DNA of 64,000 bases, from the NCBI RefSeq assembly GCF_001540865.1, contig NC_033621.1:11752555-11816554 (forward strand). Direction: 5' to 3'. The translations under genes and the position numbers were made by a program. Each line of letters begins with the position of its first letter. Positions within the stretch are counted from its first letter, which is position 1. The notes under the pieces were generated by a model, which searched no databases, was not told the DNA's origin, and was given only the letters and a program-made list of their open reading frames with translations. Below, piece after piece: positions 1 through 10,777 of this stretch. The DNA comes from Ananas comosus. Lineage: Eukaryota; Streptophyta; Magnoliopsida; Poales; Bromeliaceae.

Positions 1-128
1 TGACCTTTTTGTACCTTTTTGAGTTCAACTTTGAAGATGTCTCTAAACCCTGGAGCACGAAGTCAACACGAAAGAAAAAAAAAAAAACACCTTACCTTAA
101 TGCTTGCTTCCCATTAATTTCCAGGAAA

Positions 129-171
<43 letters not shown>
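129..171. repeat. (TG)n(TA)n compound microsatellite in intron
   Basis: A run of TG dinucleotides passes directly into TA dinucleotides. It lies in the intron just upstream of the AP2 exon, about 90 bases before the acceptor. Confidence 0.9.
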
Positions 172-258
172 GTAACACATGCGTCGCAGTACTAGCTACA
201 TAGTGATCATGATCAGGAGCCCCAGCTAAACTCTTATGTATTCTCTCGTTCCACGTAG

Positions 259-1274
259 GTACCCAAGAGGAGGCCGCGGAGGCGTACGACATCGCGGCGA
301 TAAAGTTCCGTGGGCTGAACGCAGTCACCAACTTTGACATGAGCCGCTACGACGTGAAGAGCATCCTCGAGGGCAGCACCCTCCCGATCGGTGCAGCTGC
401 GAAGCGTCTCAAGGAGCAGCAGGCATCGGAGAACGGGGGGGAGGCCAGTGTGAACGGGCGGATGAGGACTGCCGCCGAAGTTGACGACCACCGCCACCAG
501 CTCATGACCGACGCATTCAGCGCCTACACCTCCCAGCAGCAGCAGCAGCACCACCACCACCACGGCGGATGGCCGACCATCGCCTTCCAACAGCCCCAGC
601 CCTTGGGCTTCCACGGCCACTATCCGTACGGGCAAGCTAGGGTTTGGTGCAAGCAGGAGCAAGACGCTGCTGCGGCCCACAGCCTCCAAGACTTCCACCA
701 ACTCCACCTCAGTAGCACCACCACCCACAACTTCCTCCAGCCGGCAGCCGCGGCGGCGGCGGCCCTCCACAACCTGATAAGCTTGGACTCATCATCTCTC
801 GAGCACAGCACCGGGTCAAACTCGATCATCTACAACAACAACGGTAACGTGAGCGCGAGCAGCGGGAGTTATCACGGCGTCGTGGGTGACGGGCACGGCG
901 GTGGATTCATGGTGCCGATAAGCACGGTGGTGGCCGATCACCAGAGCCACCATGCCACTGCTGCTAACCAAGGGAGCTGTACTATAAGCAGCTTCGGAGA
1001 CGTCGACGAAGGGAAGCATATGTTGTATCATGAGAATATGTTTGGGAATGATCCGGACCCGTATGCCGCTAGTAGAAACAGTTTCTATCTGTCGCAGAAT
1101 TCACTATTGGCGGTCGGAAATAATAACTGGATGAGTAGTACTGCGGCGGCGGCGGCGGCCTCGACACAGGCGGTGGCCTCGACGCAGGCCGTGGCCTCGA
1201 GGGCTAACAACAACAACATGGCCGTGTGCAATAACGGAGGAGCACCTCTTTTCACTGTGTGGAATGATGCATGA
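259..1274 (+). CDS. AINTEGUMENTA-like/PLETHORA AP2 factor, last exon (partial)
   Basis: This is the 3' coding exon of an AP2-family transcription factor that controls meristem and organ growth in the nucleus. The exon opens after an AG acceptor at 257-258 with [18 protein letters not shown], which is the C-terminal half of the second AP2 domain. It continues with [18 protein letters not shown] and [12 protein letters not shown], a hallmark of the AIL/PLT group. The rest is a low-complexity activation-type region: Gln/His runs near 535-565, Ala runs near 745-765 and 1143-1160, a repeated STQAVA unit, and the family-type C-terminus FTVWNDA before TGA. About 337 residues are visible. The first AP2 domain, the linker and the N-terminus lie upstream of the window. 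The exact paralogue (AIL5, AIL6 or another) cannot be decided from this part. Confidence 0.9.
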
Positions 1275-1729
1275 GTTAGAAGGAGATCGAGGGAGGAGGT
1301 TTAATTTATAGCACTAGAGAATAGAGAAGTTGATACAGTTCCCTACTTTTATCATCTTTTTTTTTTAAAAAAAAATTGTCCTTCTGAAGTAGGTTGGTGA
1401 TGGCTTGTGAGGGTTAATTAGGGAGAGTTTTGATGATCTTCACTTGCTGTTATTTTTGGGGATGTCGCTCGGAAGGATAAATGGAATCTATTTGGAAAGA
1501 GCTCTCTGTATATTAATATGGGCAATAACTTCATTACGTAGATATATGCATATATCTGCCGCATTTAAATTGGAAAATTGATTTTACATCCACCTTATAA
1601 TTAAACTCGTCGTTTAATTTGTTAACAGGAAATTAAAAAAGTCAAACTCTTTTAGTAATACTTTTATCTAAGATGCTGGTAAATTAGTATGCATGTGATT
1701 TTTTTTTTTTTTACATGAAATTAATTAAG

Positions 1730-1730
<1 letters not shown>
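1275..1730 (+). other. 3' UTR and flank of the AP2 gene
   Basis: This stretch follows the AP2 stop codon and is AT-rich with poly-T and poly-A runs (about 1346-1375). It probably holds the 3' UTR and polyadenylation region. No other gene is seen. Confidence 0.5.

Positions 1731-1777
<47 letters not shown>
1731..1777. repeat. (TA)n(GA)n microsatellite
   Basis: A TA run passes into a GA run and then a G-rich stretch. It abuts the left arm of the foldback element that follows. Confidence 0.9.
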
Positions 1778-1781
<4 letters not shown>

Positions 1782-1789
1782 AGGGGGGC

Positions 1790-2303
1790 TGAGCTCTGTG
1801 CTTCCAAGTCGTTTTTGATGTTGGGACTTTCGAATCGACAATCGATTTCGTTAAACTTGATCTAGAGTATTTGAAGTACCAAAAAAATAAATTTTTCGAT
1901 TTTTCGATATTATTTGCCTAGTAATCGAAGGGGCTCAAAATTAACGACTGGATAAAAATCTTATAAAATATGATGATATGAAATTAAAATTTTAGATCAA
2001 AATAATATTAAACTTGTTTTATATAGTATAAAAGAATTTTCTATTAAAATTTTACGTGATTGAATATTTCTATACAGTTAAATTTACAAATGGGCTCACC
2101 ACGGTCAATAAAATTATTGATTTTGAGCTCCTTCAATTACTAGACAAATGATATCGAAAAGCAAATTCTTTTTTTCTAGGTACTTCAAATACTTTAAATT
2201 AAATCTAACGGAGCCGATCATTGATTTGAAAGTCACAACATCGCAAAAGATTTGAAAACACGAAGGCTTCATACTTTCAGAAGTATACCGGCCTCGCTAT
2301 ATA
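1790..2303. mobile_element. Foldback/MITE-like element with long inverted arms
   Basis: The left arm (about 1794-1952) and the right arm (about 2100-2297) are imperfect inverted copies. Both read, outside to inside, through a 'gatgttg.gactttc.aatc' block, then 'gtatttgaagtacc', then 'aa.gg.gctcaaaat'. The interior is short and AT-rich with no coding capacity. (TA)n tracts flank both sides (1731-1748 and about 2299-2312). I read it as a non-autonomous DNA transposon; the superfamily is unknown. Confidence 0.7.
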
Positions 2304-2311
2304 TATATATA

Positions 2312-2450
2312 GAGCTAGGTTGATATACTATCGATGGCACGGAGTCCTCTGTGCTACCAAGTTATTTTCACTGATGCAACTTTAAAATCAATAATTGACT
2401 CCATTAGACTTGATCTACATATTAAAAATATTTGAAAACTAAATTTTATA
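2312..2450. mobile_element. Partial arm of the same foldback element
   Basis: The text from 'ctctgtgctaccaagt' through 'aaaatcaataattgac' and 'attagacttgatctac' matches the left arm of the element at 1790-2303. No second arm follows, so this is a truncated or half copy directly downstream of the full one. Confidence 0.6.
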
Positions 2451-2675
2451 AAAATAATTTTAATCCAAATAAATATTCAATCCTTCCGGATTCAATTTTC
2501 ATAGTCTGGATTGGAAAAAGAAGTGATTGGAAAATTCCCATTCTACTTGAGAATCGGAATCGGAATGGAACACTTGTGTACCAAACACTCACAAACGGAT
2601 TCGTCCGTTTCGATTTCAATTCCATAGTGAAAAAAAAACGAACCAAATACGCCCCAAGGGAGATCATTAATTGTT

Positions 2676-2834
2676 TTTTTTTTTTTTTTGAGAGAAAGGT
2701 AGCATGTTACTTGTTTCGTTTATTTTATTTAAAAATAAATTTAGCTAAAAATGTGAATCAACTAGAATTTGAATTTGAATCTCGAATATTAATCAGCAAG
2801 CCTTTTTGCCACCTGCGCTAGAGATAGTACGGTG
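2676..2834 (-). mobile_element. tRNA-derived SINE with target-site duplication
   Basis: On the minus strand the element starts with a tRNA box-A-like block (tagcgcaggtggcaaa), has a degraded box B (agattcaaattc), and ends with 'gctacctttctctc' followed by poly-A, seen as poly-T on the plus strand. It is flanked by 15-base direct repeats, agatcattaattgtt (2661-2675) and agatccttaattgtt (2835-2849), with one mismatch. This is a full-length copy of the family also seen at 18323 and 47339. Confidence 0.8.
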
Positions 2835-2849
2835 AGATCCTTAATTGTT

Positions 2850-3299
2850 GCGGAGTATTATACTCTATCCGTATCTTTAATCGCTGTACGACTCTTCTCA
2901 CCAACGACCACGTGAGCGAGTCAACTACCAACCATTCACGAAATCACCTAATTCACGCACGTGTCCCTCGCTTTGGAGACACCTAATCCCGCGGGCCCCA
3001 CCACATCCTAATCCAAACCCCTCCCCGCTAATTCCCCTTATAATCCAACGGCCCCGGTCGCTCCCCCGCTCTCAATCCCGGATATGCAATCACACTCGAT
3101 CCGCTGCTTCTCGATCTCGACTCCACGTCGTCGTAAATAATCCATCAAACAAACAAATCTCTCGCACTTTCCAGCTTGTACGAATCGCGACACGCCATTC
3201 ATTTATCAGTGCCCTAGCTCAGTATCTCCTCTTCGATCCACTTCGACCTCGACCCCTCTCGATCCCTCTCGTTGTTCTCTTCATCGGAGGGATTAGGGC
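2850..3299 (+). promoter_or_regulatory. Promoter and leader of LCAT-like gene, two G-boxes
   Basis: CACGTG G-boxes occur at 2909-2914 and 2958-2963, 49 bases apart, 340-390 bases upstream of the LCAT-like start. The downstream part is pyrimidine-rich and CG-bearing, as expected of a core promoter and 5' UTR. No clear TATA box was found. G-boxes bind bZIP and bHLH factors, so light or ABA control is possible, but this is inference. Confidence 0.4.
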
Positions 3300-6200
3300 A
3301 TGTTCTGGGGGCGGCGGCGGAGGGGCGGCGGAGGAGGAGGGGATGGGGAGAGGGAGCCGGTTCTTTTGGTGTCGGGGATGGGGGGTTCGATCCTCAACGC
3401 GAGGAGCAAGAAGAAGAGCAAGTTCGAGATTCGGGTGTGGGTGCGGATCCTCCTTGCTAATCTCGAGTTCAAGAAGTATCTCTGGTCCATCTACAACCTC
3501 GACACTGGTGAGTACCAATCGCCCCTGATCATCTCGCCCTGTTACTTACTGTTTGTTTGATGGATCTGGGGCCTCTTCGGCCCCGCTTCTTGCTTTTTCT
3601 GAAAGCACCAGCTAGTTTCTAGTAGCGCGGTTCGTAAAGTGACAAAAAAAAAAATGGAGCTTGTGCTGTGGCAGGAAGCAGAAATGAGCTTCCGAGCTTC
3701 AAAGATGGAAGCTTTAATCTAGTGCTCCTGGTTCTTCTGCAGTTTGGGTCTTCTAATCCAGTGCTTCTCCTCATAGCACTTCGTCGAGCTACGCTACGCA
3801 CTACACTCAAAAGCAGGGCCAAACGGGCCCTTAACTAATGGCCTTATATGCGGGAGATGTGAGCGTAGCAGTTTTATATCGAGTAAAGGTGGTCCCCTTT
3901 GGTGTGCGTCAGTGTGGGAAAACAAGTGGGTTAACATTTGGGTTTTGTGCTTATGTGGGAAAATAAGTAATTGGTTGCAATTTATGTATACTGTTATTTA
4001 ACCAGCAGGTATGTTGCTTTGGCAGGATACACTGAGTCTCTTGATCCGGATGTAGAGATCGTAGTTCCGGAGGATGACTATGGGTTGTATGCTATTGACA
4101 TTTTGGATCCTTCGTTGGTAAGTTGATCTGCTGATGATTAAGAAAATTGTAGGTTAAATATGTTGGCTTAAATGGGCCGGAGGCCGGATTGGGCCAAGTC
4201 ACAATCGAGATCCGTAGGCGTTGTATTTGTACGCTTTAAGTGAATTGATTGTATATTTCTAAGCTTTTGGGATTAATGGTTAGCGCTAACGATCCGACAA
4301 AAGATTTGTTGATCATCAGTAGAATATCCTAATGCCCATGAGGCTGTATAAAGCCAAATGAGATTGCACAAGATTGCCAATTCTGCTAACATTGGAATTA
4401 CATATGCTGATCAAGCCAAATGAAGAGGCAAATATAATACTTTGGAAACTAAATAATAAAAATATAATACTTTGCTGCCGGTTTAATCTGTTTATTATTA
4501 CGGTTAATATCTTAAAGAGCAATTGATTTAAACTCTACTATTTTTTAAGTATTAGATTTCACATCTCTATGTCCTGAATTTGTTGCTTCATTCTTGAAAA
4601 CGCTCTCCTTTCTTGAAAATGCCCGTGCTGTGTAAGTAAAATTTCGAAACTTACATTTGATAGCCATTTGATAACAATGAAAAGGAATTTTGTCATGCAA
4701 TAAGTTTTCTCATTGGTATGTACTGATTTTCTAATGTCCTTCAATTTGACACTTCTGATTTTCCAGTTTGTGAAATGTTCGCATCTGACCGATGTATACC
4801 ATTTCCACGATATGATTGAGATGCTAATGGAGTGTGGGTATAAGAAGGGAACTACATTATTTGGGTACGGTTATGACTTCCGACAAAGCAACAGGTAAGA
4901 TGTTCAAAGCTACTAAACGTAGACTTTTTGTAGTTTATGAATGAATCGCCTCTACCGTGATGTATATGAGCAGAGTACTTCACTATCATTAGCTAATTTC
5001 TGTAGAATTGTAGATGATTACTGCATTAAGTCTTTTATGCTATTGGCAGAACAGATAAGGCAATGGATGGCCTAAAAATGAAACTTCAGGCAGCATACAA
5101 GGCTTCAGGAGGGAAAAAAGTAAATATAGTTTCACATTCAATGGGCGGGTTGCTTGTCCAGTGTTTCATGTCACTACATGCTGATGTGTGTATATCTTCT
5201 CTGTTAAAGTTTCTTGGTGATAAAGCTGTCTTGCTCTTTCATTGCTTTCTAGTTGAAACAGAGAATTTCGATAATCTGAACTGAAGTCTTGAAAAATTTG
5301 TCAGGTATTTAAAAAGTACATAAACAAATGGATTTGCATAGCATGCCCTTTTCAAGGTAAATTACTATACAACAGAAACTTTACCTTATCAGTTAAGGTC
5401 TGATCTATGGTTGATTGTCTAAATGTTGAACATTCTGAATCTTATTCTTGATTTATTGCTTATTAACAGGTGCTCCAGGATGCATCAATGATTCTCTCTT
5501 GACGGGCTTGCAGTTTGTTTATGGATTTGAAAGCTTCTTCTTTGTTTCTAGATGGAACATGCACCAACTGGTGATTCCTTGACTTCATGTTCCTTAGGCT
5601 GAGCCAATAGAATCAACTTCTTCTATCATGATTGTGGACTAGATTGGTGATAGAGAAAGATACATTATGCACTTAGTTCTTTTACAATAGATTATTGATG
5701 AATTTGCATACACTAAATTTGTATTCAAACTTTTTGGATTTATTACTCTTAGGATAAAGATAATGCTCCTGAGCTCATCGACTTTCCATTGACAAATTAC
5801 TTCGATCCTTTTCGCATTTTTTTGATATTGTGGCAACTTCGTAGATGGATCTTCTGTGCCTTTTTTTTGTTTTTCAGATGGAGGATACAGTTGTTCAATA
5901 AAGAACATTAATTTTGCATAGGGATCCTAAATGTCAATATTTCTGCACAAAATTGTATCTCTCGTGCATTTTATCTAGACAAGGGTGGGTGGGTTACATA
6001 TGACGCGTACAGAAACCTCTTCAATTTTTTGTTATATGCTATTGTGTCTGACTATCTTCTAGTAAGCAAAAATATACTGAGTGATTTTCTGTGATTTGCA
6101 GTTGGTCGAATGCCCATCTATCTATGAAATGCTACCAAATGCAAATTTTAAGTGGAAGCAATTGCCGCTTGTTCTGGTTTGGCGAAAGCAGTCTGGAGAG

Positions 6201-8404
6201 ACGGAAGAAGTTGAGTTGGAGGAATTTGATGCAACTAAGTGTGCTTCTTTGTTTGAGGAAGCTTTGAGGAATAATGAGGTATTCACCTTAGTGCTTATTA
6301 ATCAGAGAATTCTCTACCTAGGAATATGATTGTGGGACTTTATCGTCTGTTACTCTGAAGCTATATATACGATGTTGGATTGAATCTGAACTCTAAAAGA
6401 TGCAGAAAGTGATTCAGGACTAGTAGATTATTTTCTGCCCTCTCATATTTAACAAATTTCTGCGAAACTCAAGTTTGTATTTGTTATTCTGAATTTTACC
6501 TTTCCTCTGTATTTTTTTTTTTGTTTTTTTTCAATTAGCTGTGTGTGAGGCTTCAGATTTGATCTTAGATTTAGCTGCTTAAATGAGCGCATTATTCATC
6601 TACGCCATTTTGTTATTCATATCATTATTCTTATACATCACTTTGTTATTGTTTACACGGGTAAGACTCTTTGAGCAGTTAATACTGTTGTGTTAAATCT
6701 GAACATCTATTTTGTTCTTTTTTATGTATAGCTGAATTATAATGGCAAGTCAGTTGCTCTACCATTCAATTTTGAAATATTCAAGTGGGCTGCTGATACT
6801 CGCCAGATTCTTGACAAAGCTCAATTGCCAAACACTGTCTCCTTCTATAACATTTATGGGATATCATTTGACACTCCATTTGATGTTTGGTACGTTACTT
6901 GGACTCTTTATTATTCGGAACACTAAGTATAATAGCTACTTCTGGTTTTATTACATTAATTCTGATGATGTCCAGCTGCCCAGGTTATTGTGTTCCTTAC
7001 ATTCACCTTACTGGAATTTCTTTCCTGTGATTAAGCTTGGTTTGATGTGCTTCTGCGGTAGCCATATGATTAATAGAATATAGTTTATTTGTATTATCAA
7101 TACATAGGTTCAGATGTTTGGACATAGTCATGTAGCACTCAACCAGGTTTATCAAAAGCAGCGTACCTTGCAGTATCTACAGCAATATTTTAAGTCAAAG
7201 TGAACCGAATATTGGAGTACTACATGTAGTTTTGAATCGTTCTGTAGTCTTGCCAATAGTAGAAAACAAATTTTGGGCATTTCTGTAAATTCAAGTTGGC
7301 TAGTTGAGTGTCTGCGTATCTTCGTCCCTGTGCGCAAATATGCAATTTCCAAGACCTTATTCATTATAATTCACACTGCTCTACTGATCTTCTATCAGAT
7401 GCCTGATTACAAGATTCACTATGTTAACACTACCCATTCGCCAATGGAGATGTCAAAGCCTTTCTTTTTGGTGTAAATTATTAGTTTTGGACATCTTTTT
7501 GTAATTTTAATTTACGTTTTGGAAATCAATGAGCTGATACTGTGCATCATAATATGGCTCTACATGTTTGTATTGCAGCTATGGCTCTGAAACTTCTCCT
7601 ATTGGCGATTTATCAGAAGTATGCCACACAATGGTACTTGCTATACACTCTCTTGGATGATTGACTGCAAAATTTAGTAGTATCTGACGTCTTGGCTCTT
7701 CATTTCCAGCCTGAGTACACTTATGTAGATGGAGATGGGACTGTTCCTGCTGAATCAGCTAAGGTAAAAATATCCCTTTCAATTGCATAATAATCTAGTT
7801 ATTACCATAATTCAGGATTTATACTATCGGATGGCACGATTAAATAAAATCATAGTGCCTTTAACCATACCTCTTGAAGCTTCATGGATATTTATAGTTT
7901 GATATATCTGAAAGCTTTGTTGAAATTTTGGCTCGGGTGAGTTGCCTTTAATAATTGTTTTGCTGTTAAAAAGCCTCGCATTATGTGGTTTTGTATAATC
8001 AGTCTACTATCTGACTCTTAGCAGCCTAACTTCAGAAATTTTTCATATTTGAGTTCAGTAATCTTTGACCTATATCTCAATCTATTGATACTTTTAGCTC
8101 ATTGAAAGCTTTCATTCATTGAACATCTATTCCTCAACTAGTTGCCGTGTTTTTTTTTTTACTCAACCTCTTCCCTTTTCTTTGGCTCTTCAAATAGGCT
8201 GATGGATTCGCAGCGACAGCGAGAGTTGGTATTAAGGCTACTCACCGAGGGCTGTTGAAGGACGAGCGGGTGTTTCAACTCCTTAAGCAGTGGCTGGGTG
8301 TGAGTGAGAAATCACAACAACGGCATTCAACGTCGAGCTCCAAAGTGATGGATATGTTTTCAGAGCCAGCTCCGGTTCACTTGGCTTCAAGGGATCTCTT
8401 CTAA
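3300..8404 (+). CDS. LCAT-like phospholipase A / acyltransferase (LCAT4 type)
   Basis: Joined exons 3300-3507, 4026-4117, 4767-4894, 5050-5185, 5305-5356, 5470-5570, 6102-6278, 6732-6889, 7579-7633, 7710-7763 and 8198-8404 give a 455-residue protein with every junction in frame. It belongs to the lecithin:cholesterol acyltransferase fold (alpha/beta hydrolase). The nucleophile serine sits in VSHSMGG (exon 4), a variant of GxSxG. The catalytic aspartate is in YVDGDGTVP (exon 10) and the histidine in THRGLL (exon 11). The start PVLLVSGMGGSIL is the family's oxyanion-side motif. There is no signal peptide or membrane segment, so it is probably cytosolic, as in the Arabidopsis At4g19860 group, which acts as a calcium-independent phospholipase A. 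Whether it releases or transfers fatty acid from phospholipid is not decided by sequence. Confidence 0.88.
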
Positions 8405-9036
8405 TTGGTGGGATTTTATTCGGGCGGTTGTCGAGTATATTCGTTGTTGCTTAATTTTTACCTAATGTAAAATTAAGCTCCAGTATGCAATTGGTCATTG
8501 TGAATCATAAGTAAAATGAAACCATTCTATGTATTGACAGATTTACGATATAGAAAGGCAATATAAGAAAGACTTGGGAGTCTGCAGCTAATTTCTACTC
8601 TTGTCATAGGTACACTGTTACCTTCTGTGGCATGTCGCGGCTGTATTATACATTGTTATTTCATTTTATATACGTCCAATCATTATAAACAGGTGACTTG
8701 TTTGTACTTGTGTACTAGTTACTGTGATTGGGTTGTGAGCAGTGCTATCCGTAAACCTATATTATGGATGTAAATCTTATACTTTCTATAGCTAAACTTT
8801 TTTCTACTATAAAACAAATTAGAATTTTTTTTAAACCGGAGGAACATAAAGGTGTAAGATGTACACCCTATGTGAGATGCACAGATATTATTATTATTAT
8901 TATTATTATTATTAGAGCTCTTGATCTTTACATTGTTATTATTACTAGAGTTCCGATCCTGATCTTCTCATTCACGATTCCTGGCCCAGAAAAAAAAATA
9001 TAGACGGAACAAACTCGGCCCAGTTTGGAGTAGGAT
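8405..9036. other. 3' UTR of LCAT-like gene and intergenic DNA
   Basis: AT-rich sequence between two genes on the same strand. It holds the 3' UTR and an (ATT)n tract at 8886-8914. No further gene is seen. Confidence 0.5.
8886..8914. repeat. (ATT)n microsatellite
   Basis: About nine ATT units lie in the spacer upstream of the DPM3 leader. Confidence 0.9.
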
Positions 9037-9039
9037 TTG

Positions 9040-9339
9040 TGGTTCGGACTGGAGCTCTCCAGGCGGCCCACTTGCGAACCGCACACTCGGCCCATTTCCT
9101 CACGCACGTCTACGACTACGACTGCGAAACCCTCGCGCTTGCTCCCTCCTCTCTCTCCCCCTTCACCGAACCCTTCCCCTCTCCCTCTTCCTCTACCTCT
9201 TCCTCATCCTCTTCCTCTCCCTCTCGCTCGCCGCATCGTCGTCGTCCTTCTCCTCCCACCTCTCCGCCGTCGCCTCCCGGAACCCTAGTTAGTACTGCCG
9301 CCTTTGGGAGGTGGATCACCGCCGCCGGTGCCGGAGAAG
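9040..9339 (+). other. Probable non-coding leader exon of DPM3
   Basis: A CT-rich, GC-rich block typical of a plant 5' UTR ends at a good donor (gagaag|gtgagc, intron from 9340). It can be joined to an acceptor at 10294 (ttctctcag) only 12 bases upstream of the DPM3 ATG. The transcription start is not known, and the left limit is approximate. Confidence 0.5.
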
Positions 9340-10306
9340 GTGAGCCCTCACTCACCCTCCCTCAGTCTCACTCCCTCCCTCTCTCTCCCTCTCTCTTCTA
9401 TTCCTCCTTTTTGTGCGAGATTAATTAGCGCGAGTGTGTTATCTCCGCGCCGTACGTATAGTGGTTAAGTTACCGTGATCTGGTGGGATCATTGAAATGA
9501 TTGCCACTTTGTTCGGAAATATGAGCATCTGCTTATATGGAATGGATTCTAATTATCTGATTCCATGACAGCCTTTTACTCGTTTCATATGAATCGCAGT
9601 CCAGTAGTTTCTGTAGATTGTGCATAGAGAAAAAAAAAAAAAAAAACGGAATTTGATTTTAATCTTCAAATCTGATTCCTTATTCAACATTAAAGTCTTT
9701 TTTCTTTGAATTTTTGACGTGATGAGTCTAGATTCTGCGATCAGAGCTTCTTTATTCTGTTGTGAAGTTGGGATTTGGGTGTTGAAGGAAACTCAATTTA
9801 TGTTGATTTATTGTGTATGCTACTTTGGATCAATCAGAGAATTGCAAGCTGCAAACTTTTATAGTTTTGTTAATATTTGAGCAATAGAATTTGCTCGGCA
9901 AACTAAGGGTGTGTTCTAAGGGTATGTTCATCCAGTGTTATGCAACTGCCCGATGCCAATTCCAATCAACTGGTTTGAAATGCTTATAAGTTACAAAATG
10001 TTGCGACTAGTATTTTGTCAAATAAATGAATAATGGCAAGTAATTGCTACTTGCAGAGCATAACAGAACGAAATAGAAAATATTAAAAATATAATAACCC
10101 AAATTGCAGATTCCGCATAATTGTAGAGAGAACGTATGGCAAATCTGATTTCCGACAGAAGAGAAATCATGCCAATCTTCATATTTAGCGCAACTTTATT
10201 GGTTTCTTTGTTTTCCATTTCTCTTTACATCGTTAGTCATTCTATTTGCGTTAGTTTCCTATGCAGTTGTATTTCATCACCTGTTTTCTCTCAGCAACTT
10301 TGGCAA

Positions 10307-10777
10307 ATGAAGCACATTCTGAAGATTATGGGATTGCTAGCGGCAATCTCTGCCATTTGGATTGGCCTACTAGAAACCTCTGTTGTCCCCCGTAGTTATA
10401 CTTGGTTGGTCAGTTTCCTGTGATACTTGTGAACAATGAAATCCTTCTCACAAAATTCTGGTGTGATAACACATGTGGCTCTCTTGTTTTCATTTGCAGC
10501 TTCCAATCTACTTAATTGTGACGCTAGGTTGCTATGGCCTTTTGATGGTTGGAGTTGGATTGATGTTCTTTCCAACCTGCCCTCAAGAAGCTGTCCTGCT
10601 GCAGCAGGTTAGTTCTTTCCTTCATATGGTAGATAGTTTTCCCCATAACTTGTTTGTTAAAGTAGTGTGTTTTAAGTCTTCAATTCCGAAATAAGCTTGT
10701 TGGTTTTTTGGGCGCAGGATATTGCAGAGGCCAGGGAATTCTTGATCGGGAAAGCGATTGATGTGGGCTCTGATTGA
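10307..10777 (+). CDS. Dolichol-phosphate mannosyltransferase subunit 3
   Basis: Exons 10307-10408, 10500-10607 and 10718-10777 encode 89 residues. The small protein tethers and stabilises the catalytic DPM1 subunit at the ER membrane. That complex makes dolichol-phosphate mannose for N-glycans, GPI anchors and O-mannosylation. Two hydrophobic helices are visible, about residues 5-24 (ILKIMGLLAAISAIWIGLL) and 34-56 (LLPIYLIVTLGCYGLLMVGVG). They are followed by the conserved FPTCPQEA block and a charged C-terminal helix DIAEAREFL that binds DPM1. Length and layout match plant DPMS3. The first ATG after the leader acceptor is used. Regulation through the 955-base leader intron is possible but unproven. 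Confidence 0.92.

Noticed and set aside
6742..7083. 113-codon frame inside the LCAT-like gene
   Set aside because: It is exon 8 read in the wrong frame, continuing into the intron.
7383..7476. Possible extra LCAT exon beginning after 'tatcag'
   Set aside because: The peptide MPDYKIHYVNTTHSP does not match the family at that point, and exons 8 and 9 join in frame without it.
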